Below, one piece after another: positions 35,753-46,109 of a DNA stretch of 64,000 bases. The stretch is from Candidatus Hydrogenedentota bacterium (lineage in GTDB: Bacteria > Hydrogenedentota > Hydrogenedentia > Hydrogenedentales > SLHB01). The position numbers and the translations under genes are program-made. Positions within the stretch are counted from its first letter, which is position 1. Every line of letters begins with the position of its first letter. Under the pieces are notes generated by a model. It saw nothing but the letters and a program-made list of their open reading frames with translations. It did not search any database and was not told the DNA's origin. Location of the stretch: the NCBI GenBank assembly GCA_029552745.1, contig JAKPDK010000184.1:1-64000 (forward strand), given 5' to 3'.

Positions 35753-37111
35753 ATGAAACACCCTTCTCAACAGCCGAATGTCGTTTTCTTGTTCGCGGAT
35801 CAATGGCGACAACAGGCAACGGGTTATTCCGGCGACCCCAACGTCCACACCCCAAACCTTGATACGCTTGCCAAAGAGAGCATTATGTTCACGCGTGCGG
35901 TTTCGGGCTGCCCCGTGTGCTCTCCCTACCGCGCAAGTTTGCTAACGGGGCAGCGTCCCCTCACCCATGGCGTCTTTGTCAACGACGTGCCGCTTCAGCC
36001 GAGAGGGCTTACTTTGGGAGAAGCGTTTGCTAAAGCAGGATACGCCACCGGATACATCGGTAAATGGCACGTCGACGGACATGGGCGTTCCTCTTACATC
36101 CCGCCCGAACGTCATTTAGGATTTGAATACTGGAAAGTCCTGGAATGCACCCACGACTATAACAACTCTCCTTACTATGTCGGCGATTCTGACGTGAAGC
36201 GCTACTGGGAAGGCTATGATGCCATTGCTCAGACACGCGACGCGGAGTCATTCCTACGCGATCACCGAAACAAACAACCGTTCGCGCTTGTGGTCTCTTG
36301 GGGACCTCCTCATGAACCGTACCACACCGCCCCAGAGGAGTTTCGCAATCGGTATCAAGCCGAAGCCATTCGCCTCAGGGGAAATGTTCCGCAAGACATC
36401 AGAAAAGAAGCCAGTCATGACCTTGCTGGTTATTATGCCCATTGCACCGCACTGGACTTCTGCGTGGGTAAAATTCTTCAGACACTGCAACAATGCGACC
36501 TGATAGATAACACCTTGCTCGTTTTCACTTCTGACCATGGGGACATGCTCGGTTCTCAGGGAGAACGCTTTAAACAAAAGCCTTGGGACGAGTCTATTCT
36601 CGTCCCGTTCTTGATGAGACTCCCCACCTGCTACGGAAACCGCTTAAAAACGTTGGGCATTCCTATCGATGCACCGGATATTATGCCCACTCTCTTGAGC
36701 CTTTGTGATATTCCCATACCGGAAACGGTCGAGGGCTTAGATTATTCTAAGAACATCCTAGGAGAGAGTGACACCTACGATGAAGTAGCGCTAATCACAT
36801 GTCCCCATCCCTTTGGACAATGGTCTGCCCCAATACACGGCGGCAAAGAATATCGGGGAATACGCACCAATCGGTACACCTATGTCAGAGATCTTCGAGG
36901 CCCTTGGCTGTTGTACGACAACAAAAAGGACCCGCTCCAAATGATGAACCTTGTACATGACCCTCAGTACGCCAAACTCTGCACAAAACTCGACGACGCA
37001 CTGAAACAAAAACTGGAATCCACGGGTGACCTTTTTCTCCCGGGAAGTCATTATCTTCGCGAGTGGGGATATACCGTCGACAAGACAGGGACAGTACCTT
37101 ACACGGAATGA
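35753..37111 (+). CDS. Type I sulfatase
   Basis: The 452-residue protein carries the formylglycine motif CSPYRASLLTG, with Cys56 converted by a maturase in this family, and metal-binding positions in FLFADQW and FTSDHGDMLG. GYIGKWHVDG and the C-terminal YRGIRTNRYTYVRD are also typical. It would hydrolyse sulfate esters, most likely on a polysaccharide. No signal peptide is visible from this start, so it may act in the cytoplasm. No sulfatase-maturing enzyme is encoded in the window. No good ribosome site precedes the ATG. Confidence 0.94.
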   Translation: MKHPSQQPNVVFLFADQWRQQATGYSGDPNVHTPNLDTLAKESIMFTRAVSGCPVCSPYRASLLTGQRPLTHGVFVNDVPLQPRGLTLGEAFAKAGYATGYIGKWHVDGHGRSSYIPPERHLGFEYWKVLECTHDYNNSPYYVGDSDVKRYWEGYDAIAQTRDAESFLRDHRNKQPFALVVSWGPPHEPYHTAPEEFRNRYQAEAIRLRGNVPQDIRKEASHDLAGYYAHCTALDFCVGKILQTLQQCDLIDNTLLVFTSDHGDMLGSQGERFKQKPWDESILVPFLMRLPTCYGNRLKTLGIPIDAPDIMPTLLSLCDIPIPETVEGLDYSKNILGESDTYDEVALITCPHPFGQWSAPIHGGKEYRGIRTNRYTYVRDLRGPWLLYDNKKDPLQMMNLVHDPQYAKLCTKLDDALKQKLESTGDLFLPGSHYLREWGYTVDKTGTVPYTE

Positions 37112-37278
37112 GTCCGTATATATTCCAGAGGATCAGACAGGACTCTGAGTCGCCACTATCTGAAGGAACTTCGGGCGCTCTTTGTTTATAATCAACCCAT
37201 ACGAAGGGGCATCTCAGAAAAAATGCCCATCGTGTTCGTAGGGTAAAGTCTGACATAACCTAAAGGAGGTCTTCTCGA

Positions 37279-39363
37279 ATGAGTTTCCTGCAAGTCCTTT
37301 TGCTGATGGCATGCATCTGTTTCGCTTGGATGTCTGAGCTGAGCGCGGAAGTTTCGCTCTATGTTTCACCCGAGGGAAACGACAGTTGGTCAGGCTCCAA
37401 GCCGGAACCGACACCGGACAAATCGGACGGTCCTTTTGCAACGATAGAACGCGCTCGAGATGCCATAAGGGAAATGAAACAAAGCCAGAGCTTGCCACAA
37501 GGCGGAATCACCGTTTTCATTCGCAAAGGAGATTATTACCGCACTCAACCTTTTGAGTTGACCTATCTAGATTCTGGCGCCAGAGATTGTCCGATAACCT
37601 ATCGCGCCTACCCGGGAGAACGAGTCCGCTTCCTAGGAGGGAAAAGAATAACCAATTTTTCGCCCGTCTCTGATTCTGCCGTACTAGAAAGATTTCAGAC
37701 AAACACCCGTTCCAATATCGTTCAAGCCAATCTCATGGAAATGGGTATTACTGATTTCGGCAGCCTTCGCCGCAGAGGCTTTGGGATAGCGCCTCAACCA
37801 GATGCGCTGGGTCTCTTCTTCGACGGCGCGCCCATGACTCGCGCCCGCTGGCCTAACGGCGACTGGGCTCGCATCGCATCGGTTCCTGATGGCGAGCAAG
37901 GGGCATTTCGATACGACGGCGACCGCCCATCCCTTTGGCGCAACACGGAAGATATCTGGGTGCATGGTTATTGGACGTGGGACTGGGCAGACAGCCGAGA
38001 AAAAGTCGCCACAATCGACACCTCAACCCGAACTATCTGCACCCAACCCCCGCACGGGGTTTATGGATACAAAGCTGGCGCGAGGTTTTATGCGGAAAAC
38101 ATCTTGGAAGAGCTCGACGCTCCGGGCGAATACTACGTAGATACCAAAGCGGGCATCCTGTATTTCTGGCCCCCTTCGGCTACGGAAAACGTGGAGGCCC
38201 TAGTCTCGCTGTTGGAAAAACCGTTCGTGACAATGGATGGCGTCTCGTTTGTCTCCTTGCGCGGAATTACGTTCGAATGTTCGCGCGGTCCGGGAATCAT
38301 CATTCGAGGCGGAAGTTGGAATCGCGTCGCCGGCTGTGCCTTTGCCAACCTCAGTTCCTTCGCCATTGACATTAGCCCCACATCATCGGACAATGTCACT
38401 GATTCTGCCAAAAACCCAATCCACAATGGAGTAATAAGTTGTAATTTCCGAAACTTGGGCGAAGGCGGTGTCTCTATCAACGGCGGCGACCGGAAAACGC
38501 TGAAACCCGGTTCCAACTTTGTTGTGAATTGCGATTTCGATAACTACAGCTATCTGTCCCGTACCTATCGGTGTGCCATCTATCTCAATGGCGTAAGGAA
38601 CCGAGGCGCGCACAATCACATCCGAAACGCTCCCCACATGGCGATCGGCATCTATGGCAATGAACATATTGTCGAGTTCAACAAAATACACCACGTTTGC
38701 ATGGAGACACATGACGCCGGCGCCTTTTATATGGGGAGAGATTGGACGTGCAGACAAAATGTCGTGCGATTTAATTTCTTCTACGAGCTAGGGAAAGGAG
38801 ATGTGCAGGCAATTTATCTGGATGATTGGACCAGCGACACAATCATCTTCGGCAACGTCTGCTACAAAGCGGGCAGGGGCGTCCTGATTGGTGGTGGCAG
38901 GGACAACGTCATTGACAACAACATCTTTATCGAATGCACACCGGCGCTCCATATCGACCAGCGCGGGTTGGGCTGGGCAAAATACTATTTTGACGGCAAT
39001 TACAATACCCTGTTTGAACGTCTCTATGAAGTAAATGCCGATAGCCCAACCTACAGGCTGCGCTATCCCCAGCTGACGACCCTCGTCCAAGATCAACCTG
39101 CCAAGGCGAAGTATAATCACATTTTGCGAAATATATCTGTGGGCGGGCGGTGGATAGACCTCTTTGACGGTCTCACAGAAAATGATGTCGATATAGCAAA
39201 CAACTGGGTACAAGGCGACCCGCTGTTCATTGACGCTGCAAATAAAAACTTCCAATTACATGAAGACTCGCCAGTCTATGAGCTGGGTTTTCAACGCATT
39301 CCTTTTGAACAGATCGGAACCTACGAAGATGATTTGCGACATGAACTGGAAACCGCAAAATGA
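37279..39363 (+). CDS. Secreted right-handed parallel beta-helix protein
   Basis: The 694-residue protein has a signal peptide (VLLLMACICFAWMSELSA) and the DUF1565-like opening YVSPEGNDSWSG, PFATIERARDAIREM. From about residue 260 it has short repeating strands with Asn turns (NNIFIECTPALHI, HNGVISCNFRNLGEGG, DAGAFYMGRDW), the signature of a pectate-lyase-like helix. The architecture recalls GH141-type and related glycan-active proteins, but I cannot name the activity. An excellent AAAGGAGGT precedes the ATG. It follows the sulfatase by 167 bp and may act on the same glycan. Confidence 0.88.
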   Translation: MSFLQVLLLMACICFAWMSELSAEVSLYVSPEGNDSWSGSKPEPTPDKSDGPFATIERARDAIREMKQSQSLPQGGITVFIRKGDYYRTQPFELTYLDSGARDCPITYRAYPGERVRFLGGKRITNFSPVSDSAVLERFQTNTRSNIVQANLMEMGITDFGSLRRRGFGIAPQPDALGLFFDGAPMTRARWPNGDWARIASVPDGEQGAFRYDGDRPSLWRNTEDIWVHGYWTWDWADSREKVATIDTSTRTICTQPPHGVYGYKAGARFYAENILEELDAPGEYYVDTKAGILYFWPPSATENVEALVSLLEKPFVTMDGVSFVSLRGITFECSRGPGIIIRGGSWNRVAGCAFANLSSFAIDISPTSSDNVTDSAKNPIHNGVISCNFRNLGEGGVSINGGDRKTLKPGSNFVVNCDFDNYSYLSRTYRCAIYLNGVRNRGAHNHIRNAPHMAIGIYGNEHIVEFNKIHHVCMETHDAGAFYMGRDWTCRQNVVRFNFFYELGKGDVQAIYLDDWTSDTIIFGNVCYKAGRGVLIGGGRDNVIDNNIFIECTPALHIDQRGLGWAKYYFDGNYNTLFERLYEVNADSPTYRLRYPQLTTLVQDQPAKAKYNHILRNISVGGRWIDLFDGLTENDVDIANNWVQGDPLFIDAANKNFQLHEDSPVYELGFQRIPFEQIGTYEDDLRHELETAK

Positions 39364-39468
39364 TTGCCCAGAAACAGGAGCCCTCGCCGTTGTTTCTTTT
39401 CCCCTCGGGGGAGCAGAATACCCCGTTTGTGGGAAAAAACGTGGCTGTTACGAAAAAGAAAGGACCAC

Positions 39469-40389
39469 ATGAATATCACTTTTGTTATACCGGTGTTCAA
39501 CGAGCGAGAAACACTGCGTCCGCTCGCCGAAGGTATCCTGCAACATACACAAGGCCATGAATGCCGCATCCTATTCGTCGACGACGGCAGTACGGACGGG
39601 TCTTACGAAGAGATCCTCGCGCTTCAAAGAGACTACCCTTGTGTCGACATGATACGACTCAGAGGCAATTTTGGGAAATCTGCAGCATTGGCGGCAGGTT
39701 TTGTTCATGCTGACGGCGACTATATCTGCACAATGGACTCCGATCTGCAAGATGACCCCAAGGAAATCCCACGATTCATTGAGAAAATAAACGAAGGCTT
39801 CGACGTGGTATGTGGCTGGAAAGCCATACGACATGACCCGTGGCACAAAACCTATCCTTCGCGTGTCTACAATGCCGTCGTATCACGGCTGTTTAACCTG
39901 CCGATCCATGACGTCAATTGTGGCTTCAAACTGATGCGCAAAGACGTGGTACGTCACCTGCGCCTTTACGGTGAGATGCACCGGCTCATCCCCGTGTATG
40001 CCCACAGCCTCAATTTCAAAGTCACGGAAATCCCCGTGGAACATCATCGCAGACGATATGGCAAATCCAAGTTTGGTTTTGAACGATTCACACGGGGCGC
40101 TATTGACGTCCTCACCACGTGGTTTCTCACACGTTACCGCCATCAGCCCGCCCATTTCTTTGCAAAAGTGGGGTTTCTCAAAATAGCCTTCGCATTCCTA
40201 CTTTGTATCCTTGGCTTTTGGATCTCGCAACCCTTGGCACGACTTCTGCTGCTCGTTCTGGCAATCGCTTTGGCACTCGGCGGCGCACTTGTGGTGGCTC
40301 TTGGACTGTTTTCCGAGTTTGTTTTGTATCACTTTGTACGTATCGACCCCGCGCTTTATATCGCGGAAAATGAAACACGAAAAAAATAG
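39469..40389 (+). CDS. DPM/GtrB-type family 2 glycosyltransferase
   Basis: The 306-residue protein has MNITFVIPVFNERETLRPL, VDDGSTDGS, the metal motif MDSDLQDDP and RRRYGKSKFG, all typical for polyprenyl-phosphate sugar transferases of the GtrB/ArnC group. Two C-terminal membrane helices (FLKIAFAFLLCILGFWI, LLLLVLAIALALGGALVVA) anchor it. It would load a sugar onto undecaprenyl phosphate. The chosen ATG has AAAGGA upstream; the frame continues 35 codons further upstream without support. Confidence 0.93.
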   Translation: MNITFVIPVFNERETLRPLAEGILQHTQGHECRILFVDDGSTDGSYEEILALQRDYPCVDMIRLRGNFGKSAALAAGFVHADGDYICTMDSDLQDDPKEIPRFIEKINEGFDVVCGWKAIRHDPWHKTYPSRVYNAVVSRLFNLPIHDVNCGFKLMRKDVVRHLRLYGEMHRLIPVYAHSLNFKVTEIPVEHHRRRYGKSKFGFERFTRGAIDVLTTWFLTRYRHQPAHFFAKVGFLKIAFAFLLCILGFWISQPLARLLLLVLAIALALGGALVVALGLFSEFVLYHFVRIDPALYIAENETRKK

Positions 40390-40412
40390 AACTAACCGAA
40401 AAGGGGATCGGT

Positions 40413-41387
40413 ATGCTCGGAACATTACTATTCTTGCAATTTCTTGTCGCAGGTCCTGAAAACGAACAAACGGACCCCAGAGGAAAAGGCATCGAGGACA
40501 ACGATTATGCCGTTTTCGAAATCTCGCAGCTCAAATGCGTCATAGGCAACAACAAATCCCTCAACGAACACTTGCCCGGTTATAACGGCGTCTTTGCTAT
40601 GGTTTCGTCAAATGACCCTCAGAATGCCTATGTACCCAGTTACTCCGGAATCAATCTCGAACATTTTTTCGACGCCACCCCAAGAAACCCCGATCCCAAA
40701 GTCTTCTTCGAACCCCGCTACGCTCCCATGCTGTTTAAGAAACTGTCCCCTACCACAGCAGAACTGCATCAACCGCCCACGCCCGTCTATCAAGTAGAAA
40801 GTTGGACTTCGTTTCAGCTCACCGAGCCGTACTACATCGACATATCCTTTCGCTGCATTCCTCGAGCTAATACCTTCGCGGGAGGTTTCATGGGGATCTT
40901 TTGGGCATCCTACATCAACGCGCCCGAGGACAAGAGCATCTATTTTTTGGGACCCGGTGCAACGCTGGAGCTACCCAAGTGGTTGCAGTTATGCACCCAG
41001 CAGCACAACCATTTCAGTTCCGTACTGGGTGAAAAGGACATCGGTCCTGCGAACTTCCCCGAACTACCCCCCGTCCTGTGGAATCAAATCTCACCGCTGA
41101 AGTATTCAATCCCCTTTTTCTATGGCCGTGTGCGAGACATGGTAATCATCTACCTATTTGAACCCAACCCGTATCTGAGATTTGCGCATTCACCGTCCGG
41201 CGGAGGCCCTAGCTCGGACGGCACCGACACCAACCCCGCTTGGGATTTTCAACTGGTTATTCCTCATTACGAACCGCAACAAGAATACCTGCTCAAGCTA
41301 CGCGTCGTTTACAAACGCTGGCTTGGGCGCGAAGATGTATTGCAAGAAGTCAAAAAATATTACCGCACGATCGGAACCGCCGAATAA
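40413..41387 (+). CDS. Exported protein of unknown function
   Basis: The 324-residue protein has a short hydrophobic leader (MLGTLLFLQFLVAG) and a beta-rich, Pro/Tyr/Phe-rich body without a family that I recognise (PYYIDISFRCIPRANTFAGGFMG, GRVRDMVIIYLFEPNPYLRF). A Gly/Ser patch occurs near residue 260. The C-terminus is helical (REDVLQEVKKYYRTIG). GGGG lies before the ATG, 23 bp after the glycosyltransferase, so the two are likely cotranscribed. It could be a carbohydrate-binding or lyase-like beta-sandwich; that is a guess from composition. Confidence 0.75.
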   Translation: MLGTLLFLQFLVAGPENEQTDPRGKGIEDNDYAVFEISQLKCVIGNNKSLNEHLPGYNGVFAMVSSNDPQNAYVPSYSGINLEHFFDATPRNPDPKVFFEPRYAPMLFKKLSPTTAELHQPPTPVYQVESWTSFQLTEPYYIDISFRCIPRANTFAGGFMGIFWASYINAPEDKSIYFLGPGATLELPKWLQLCTQQHNHFSSVLGEKDIGPANFPELPPVLWNQISPLKYSIPFFYGRVRDMVIIYLFEPNPYLRFAHSPSGGGPSSDGTDTNPAWDFQLVIPHYEPQQEYLLKLRVVYKRWLGREDVLQEVKKYYRTIGTAE

Positions 41388-41410
41388 AACATGTTTGCCC
41401 CGCTGCGTCG

Positions 41411-42973
41411 CTAAGCCTCTACCGTGCGGTCGGCTGTAAGATTGTACCAGCCAATCCCCAGTTTACGCAGGGCATAGCCCGTTTCCTTCAAGTAGTCGCC
41501 ATAAACCAACATCCAATGAAAACCTCGCATGTCTGCCGCAAGTCGCGTGCAGTCTCCTTCGATAGCAACATCCACCTGCGTCCGACAAATATCCAAAAAC
41601 GGGTTTTCTAAAATCTTCCCTCGAAAACCGATCCATCTCTGATTTGCGAAATCGGGGTCTACCACCGTGACCACTTGGCCAATTCGCATGTCCACCTTGG
41701 GGGCCGCACCATAATCCGATTCAAAATGGGTCAAGAGCCGTGTTTTTTCCAACCGCTTGCCGTCCATTTTACGCGGCGCCGTACAATGCGCCAAGGTAAC
41801 AATGCCATGATGAGGATATGTCGGGTCCTGCAGAAACACCGGCGTTCCGGCAATATGATGCAACAAGACCCCCGAAGGAATGACAACGAAATCAGATTCA
41901 CAGAATGCCAAGCGCCCCTCATCATTGATCAACGAAAGCGCCAAACACGCCGTCGTTTCGGACATAGGAATGATCGTCGTCATGCAATCATTTATCGTGA
42001 TCGCGTTCGCGCCCGCTTCCATCATCAGGTCATCGAAGATGTGTTTGAGCAAAAACGCCCGTTCCACAAACCCTCTGTCCGTTTCCAGGCGCGTACCCGA
42101 TATTTTCAGGTAAGCCGAGGTCTCTTCCTGCGCACGCCGAATGCGGCTGGCATCCTGTTTCGCCGACGCAATGCGCTTACCTAGTTCGTCATACGGTACC
42201 GTCTGGATATCCATTTTCCATACATCGCTGGCAATCTTCGGGGCAGTCCGACCGCCATGTCCCCATCCGCTCGGACCTCCCACAGCAACCATACGCGTCC
42301 CCAGCGTGTTTTTCAGGGCAAATAAAGCACGCAAACGCCACAGAAGATCATCGTATTCGTCCACAATGACGTCATACGGTTCCAACCCCGGTTGACCATA
42401 CTCATCCACCGCCTTGCGCAAAAGCCATGGGTGAGCAATTTCATACCACAGATAAACGGGTCCCGATTTATGACGAACATAAATCAAGTTGTATCGGTCG
42501 GGCGTAATAAGCGCCTCGATGTTCCCTCCAGAGGCGGCGTAAACCAACATTACATCCGCGTCCCCACGACGAAACGATTCGGCTTGCTCCTGACTCGTCA
42601 CCCGACCTACAGGCCGAAACTCGATAGGGAAACCCGCCCGCGCCGCCAACGCACGTAACTCCCCCTCGATCCGTTTGATCTCATTGTCCACATCATTCGC
42701 CGAATGAAGTCCGCCCCAAGGACGCCAGCTGACTGCCTCGCGTCGTTCGTAGATTTGGTACGTGATCACAGGCTGCACAAGAAGAGGCTTCTTGGAGACA
42801 GCAACCGAACTCGTTTCGATTGGGACTCCCGGCATTTTCACCCGCGCATCCGCGGCGCTTGAAAAAAGAGCTATACCTGCTGCAAGTCCCCCTGCTGACG
42901 CCAAAAATTCTCGCCGGTTTACACCATGAACGCGACAACCGCAACACCCTGAATGACGTCTTATTTCATCCAT
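41411..42973 (-). CDS. Tat-exported L-fucose/L-arabinose-isomerase-like protein
   Basis: The protein has about 520 residues and begins with a cysteine cluster (GCCGCRV) and a twin-arginine signal (NRREFLASAGGLAAGIALF). The body resembles the fucose/arabinose isomerase fold: a Rossmann-like half (VTSQEQAESFRRGDADVMLVY), VAVGGPSGWGHGG, and a C-terminal part with MSETTACLALSLINDEG, ESDF and VTLAHCTAPRKM that could hold metal ligands. Family members convert aldoses to ketoses in the cytoplasm, so export would be unusual. GGAGG precedes the chosen ATG. It lies 53 bp after the acyltransferase gene. Confidence 0.82.
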   Translation of the reverse strand: MDEIRRHSGCCGCRVHGVNRREFLASAGGLAAGIALFSSAADARVKMPGVPIETSSVAVSKKPLLVQPVITYQIYERREAVSWRPWGGLHSANDVDNEIKRIEGELRALAARAGFPIEFRPVGRVTSQEQAESFRRGDADVMLVYAASGGNIEALITPDRYNLIYVRHKSGPVYLWYEIAHPWLLRKAVDEYGQPGLEPYDVIVDEYDDLLWRLRALFALKNTLGTRMVAVGGPSGWGHGGRTAPKIASDVWKMDIQTVPYDELGKRIASAKQDASRIRRAQEETSAYLKISGTRLETDRGFVERAFLLKHIFDDLMMEAGANAITINDCMTTIIPMSETTACLALSLINDEGRLAFCESDFVVIPSGVLLHHIAGTPVFLQDPTYPHHGIVTLAHCTAPRKMDGKRLEKTRLLTHFESDYGAAPKVDMRIGQVVTVVDPDFANQRWIGFRGKILENPFLDICRTQVDVAIEGDCTRLAADMRGFHWMLVYGDYLKETGYALRKLGIGWYNLTADRTVEA

Positions 42974-43026
42974 TGGGGCACCCTCCTTTTTGGTGAGCCG
43001 CTTTACTCTACAACAGTTCTTTGCCA

Positions 43027-44154
43027 CTAGAGACGCAAGAAGATATTGTTCTTCTCCAGATGCCGCACAAAGAAATACGTGACGCCGAAAAAGACCAACA
43101 AACCAAGCACGACGAGCGTTCCCGGTGAGTCATGCGGAATACTCCGCTCGACGGTTTCGCCAACGACGTCGTGAATCAGGTACGCCGCCAAGGCATTTTG
43201 ACCGAACGTTCGGAAAAAACCAACCTGCAACGTCTTGATATCACAAGCGTAAAGAAATGCCGCAAAGACCAACATGGAAAATCCTGCACCAAAAAACTGG
43301 TACGACGTCGAACCCGTGCGCTGACACATGGTCCACATATCTACCGGACGGGACGGCGGCACAAAGGGCGGTTCCACAAACCATGCAAGTATTCCTCTGT
43401 TTCCCGGAACTCCCGCCCACGCCTGTTTTATCGTGGTGATGCAAGACAACCCATACCCAAGGAGCATAAGAGCCACCGCCCAAATCAGAATGGGACGTAT
43501 CGCGTTTCGAGCAGAATGAGCGGCAACAATATCATACGTGATAGAGCCCATTAACAAGGGGATTGTCCACGTTAGAAACCCCAAGGGTCCCCCGTCGTTT
43601 GTACTTACCGCAAATGTCCACGGGTAATAAGAAGTATGAAGCACAAACATATTCGCTACGGCACATAAGGCAAGAAATACCAACCGTACGGCTGTGCCTC
43701 GCGCAATCACAGGAAGAACCCATAGCCCCGTCACCCCAATATGCACCAAGGCTTGCCAAGGCGAGTCACGAAAGGCGGTCAACAAAAACCCTTTGAGCCC
43801 CATGGCGCTCAATTCAGCCCAGCTGGAATAGTTCGCGTCAAGCCCATACACTGCAAGCCCCACAAGGATCAAGCCCAAGTTACGCCAGACTGCCTGCATA
43901 TAGGTTTCTCTAACCGATTGCCGCTGCAACCGACGAAGAAACGTCAGCCGATACGCAAATCCGACCGCAAAAAGAAAATGCGGCATAATCGTATCGGCAT
44001 AACTACAAAACGTGTTCTTGTGTTGCAGAATGGTTGGCACACCCATATACCCGCCCAAAAAGTTTACTAAGAACATTCCTGCAACCGTGTAACCGCGAAA
44101 TTGGTCCAACGAAACAATCCGCTGCTTTTGAGAAAACGTCTCCTTGTTTGCCAT
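43027..44154 (-). CDS. DUF5009/HGSNAT-like membrane acyltransferase
   Basis: The 375-residue protein has about ten membrane helices and the N-terminal signature RIVSLDQFRGYTVAGMFLVNF of the heparan-alpha-glucosaminide N-acetyltransferase-like group. Other helices carry ADTIMPHFLFAVGFAYRL with the conserved His after the first loop. Family members transfer acetyl or similar groups to sugars across the membrane. It sits between the methyltransferase and the isomerase-like gene on the same strand, and probably modifies a glycan component; this is inference. Confidence 0.87.
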   Translation of the reverse strand: MANKETFSQKQRIVSLDQFRGYTVAGMFLVNFLGGYMGVPTILQHKNTFCSYADTIMPHFLFAVGFAYRLTFLRRLQRQSVRETYMQAVWRNLGLILVGLAVYGLDANYSSWAELSAMGLKGFLLTAFRDSPWQALVHIGVTGLWVLPVIARGTAVRLVFLALCAVANMFVLHTSYYPWTFAVSTNDGGPLGFLTWTIPLLMGSITYDIVAAHSARNAIRPILIWAVALMLLGYGLSCITTIKQAWAGVPGNRGILAWFVEPPFVPPSRPVDMWTMCQRTGSTSYQFFGAGFSMLVFAAFLYACDIKTLQVGFFRTFGQNALAAYLIHDVVGETVERSIPHDSPGTLVVLGLLVFFGVTYFFVRHLEKNNIFLRL

Positions 44155-44210
44155 TTCACATCCCCTCGATTAGGACAAGTTTCTTCTTATAAAACCCATT
44201 CATAAAAACG

Positions 44211-44972
44211 CTAGCTACGTCGAATAACCACAATAGGCCGAAAGTAAGATTCCGTAGTACCCAAAGGCTGATTCAAATCCCACGCATTCCACCATCCCAC
44301 AAACTCAAAATCCCGCCGTGCCCCCACAAAAAGCAAAAATTCCTGCGGATAAATCGCCCTCTTAATCGCTGTCTCTTGGAGAACAAATTCCTCGCCACCG
44401 TCGTTGACCTCCAACGTCACGGTTTCCCGATACGTTTGGGCGGCGCGATTGACACTAACTGCATGATACGTCGTAGTCACTCGCACTCCATTACGATGCT
44501 CCGTCCACGTCTCACAAAGGTCGGTTGCGGGAATGAAGTCCACACACCAATCCAACACATAAAGACCCCCAGGGCGGAGCGCCCTCGCGATTGCATCGAA
44601 GTGTTTCTTCATGCCTTCATTATCCACCACATACAACGACCCCAAAAAAATAACCGCGAGATCGGCTTGACAAGGAGACACAAAATCCGTCAAATCCCCA
44701 CAAACAAACGTAGCCTTTGCATGACAAGAGTCGGCACGTTGACGCGCATACGACAACATCGTTTCGTTGTGGTCCAACCCCACGTAAAAATAACCCCGAC
44801 GAGCCAGTTCCGGCAGATGCGGAGCGCTCCCACAAGCAACTTCGAGCACCGTTTTGACAGGAATCTTGGAGTACTGCCTCATCATGTTCTCCAATCCGTC
44901 AATTTCCGCAGGAATATCACGAAAGGAAAACGCGATTTCATAATATTGAGGGTTATCATAAATACGGTTCAT
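44211..44972 (-). CDS. Class I SAM-dependent methyltransferase
   Basis: The protein has about 253 residues. Motif I is VLEVACGSAPHLPELA, followed by VGLDHNETMLSYAR, and motif IV-like DLAVIFLGSLYVV with LRPGGLYVLDW. It probably methylates a small molecule. I chose the second ATG (MNRIYDNPQYYEIAF), which begins the usual domain; the first would add an eight-residue Cys-rich leader. It heads a possible three-gene minus-strand operon and diverges from the recombinase gene. Confidence 0.88.
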   Translation of the reverse strand: MNRIYDNPQYYEIAFSFRDIPAEIDGLENMMRQYSKIPVKTVLEVACGSAPHLPELARRGYFYVGLDHNETMLSYARQRADSCHAKATFVCGDLTDFVSPCQADLAVIFLGSLYVVDNEGMKKHFDAIARALRPGGLYVLDWCVDFIPATDLCETWTEHRNGVRVTTTYHAVSVNRAAQTYRETVTLEVNDGGEEFVLQETAIKRAIYPQEFLLFVGARRDFEFVGWWNAWDLNQPLGTTESYFRPIVVIRRS

Positions 44973-45093
44973 AGGACATGCCCCAAGACAACACACATAA
45001 ACACCCCAGTAATGACGGAACCACCTTCAATTCATTATTAACTGGAAGCTCCTACTGGTATAAAAAAACGTTTCTGAGTATAGTAGTAAAGCA

Positions 45094-46014
45094 ATGGAAA
45101 TTAAAGAACAACCTGAAAGGCCCAGAAGTTCCTTAAGACTTGCACTCGACCGTTTCATGGAATCCGCCGTATTCGAGTCGGGGTTGGCGGAACATACCTT
45201 AAGCGCTTATGCAGGCGACCTCAACGGTTACCTTACCTATTTGGAATCTCAAGGAATTACAGACCCTTCTTGCATTACACGGAAAAACATTTTGGACCAT
45301 CTGATTGAGCTCAGAAAGAAAGGCCTGTCCACCCGTTCGGCAGCGCGCCATCTTACCGCCATTCGACGTCTTCACGCATTTTTGCGCGAAGAAGGATTCG
45401 CCGATCACGACCCCGCCGAAGGTTTTGAAACCCCGCGTTCCGTGAGAACCCTTCCCCACGTATTGTCTCAACGGCAGGTCGAAGACATGCTGGTCATGCC
45501 CGATGCTTCGACAGTGGAAGGCGCGAGAGATGCGGCTATTCTCGAACTATTCTATTCGTGCGGCTTACGTATCTCGGAACTCGCAACGTTACCACTACGA
45601 GATGTTTCCCTGGAAGAAAGTATGGTGCGGGTGCGAGGTAAAGGCGCCAAAGTGCGCTTAGTCCCCTTAGGCGAAGAGGCTATTGCGCGGATACGCCTTT
45701 GGTTAGAAAAAAGGACTGCCTGGCCTATTCGAGACGACACTGTGTTTATAAGTCGAAGAGGCAGAAGAATGTCGCGAACCACCGTATGGAAAGTCGTAAA
45801 ACATTACGCCCGCGCAGCCGGTATCCCCTTTAATGTTACCCCCCACATGTTGCGGCACTCTTTCGCCACGCATTTGCTAGATCACGGTGCAGATCTGCGC
45901 GCCGTACAGGAGATGTTAGGACATGCCGACATCTCCACCACCCAGATTTACACCCATGTGAGCTCGGAACGATTGAGTCGCGCTCATCGCGAATTCCATC
46001 CCCGGGCAGGTTGA
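45094..46014 (+). CDS. XerC/XerD-type tyrosine recombinase
   Basis: The 306-residue protein has the SAM-like N-terminal DNA-binding domain ([22 protein letters not shown]) and a complete catalytic set: Arg159 (SCGLRISEL), Lys183 (GKGAKVR), His251 and Arg254 ([12 protein letters not shown]), His277 ([12 protein letters not shown]) and Tyr286. It matches Xer recombinases that resolve chromosome dimers at dif. I saw no flanking att sites or phage genes, so a housekeeping role is more likely than an integrase role. I cannot decide between XerC and XerD. Confidence 0.94.
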   Translation: MEIKEQPERPRSSLRLALDRFMESAVFESGLAEHTLSAYAGDLNGYLTYLESQGITDPSCITRKNILDHLIELRKKGLSTRSAARHLTAIRRLHAFLREEGFADHDPAEGFETPRSVRTLPHVLSQRQVEDMLVMPDASTVEGARDAAILELFYSCGLRISELATLPLRDVSLEESMVRVRGKGAKVRLVPLGEEAIARIRLWLEKRTAWPIRDDTVFISRRGRRMSRTTVWKVVKHYARAAGIPFNVTPHMLRHSFATHLLDHGADLRAVQEMLGHADISTTQIYTHVSSERLSRAHREFHPRAG

Positions 46015-46109
46015 ACTTGATGTAACAAAGGTATACGCTCTCTTTTTTAGGTAAAACCGTCGGGGTAGCCAAAAACGACGTCAGTCAACAAACGGGAAAG
46101 GGAAATAAC

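Noticed and set aside
45094-46014. Tyrosine recombinase as phage or island integrase
   Set aside because: No direct repeats, tRNA or phage genes flank it and it has Xer-type length and motifs.
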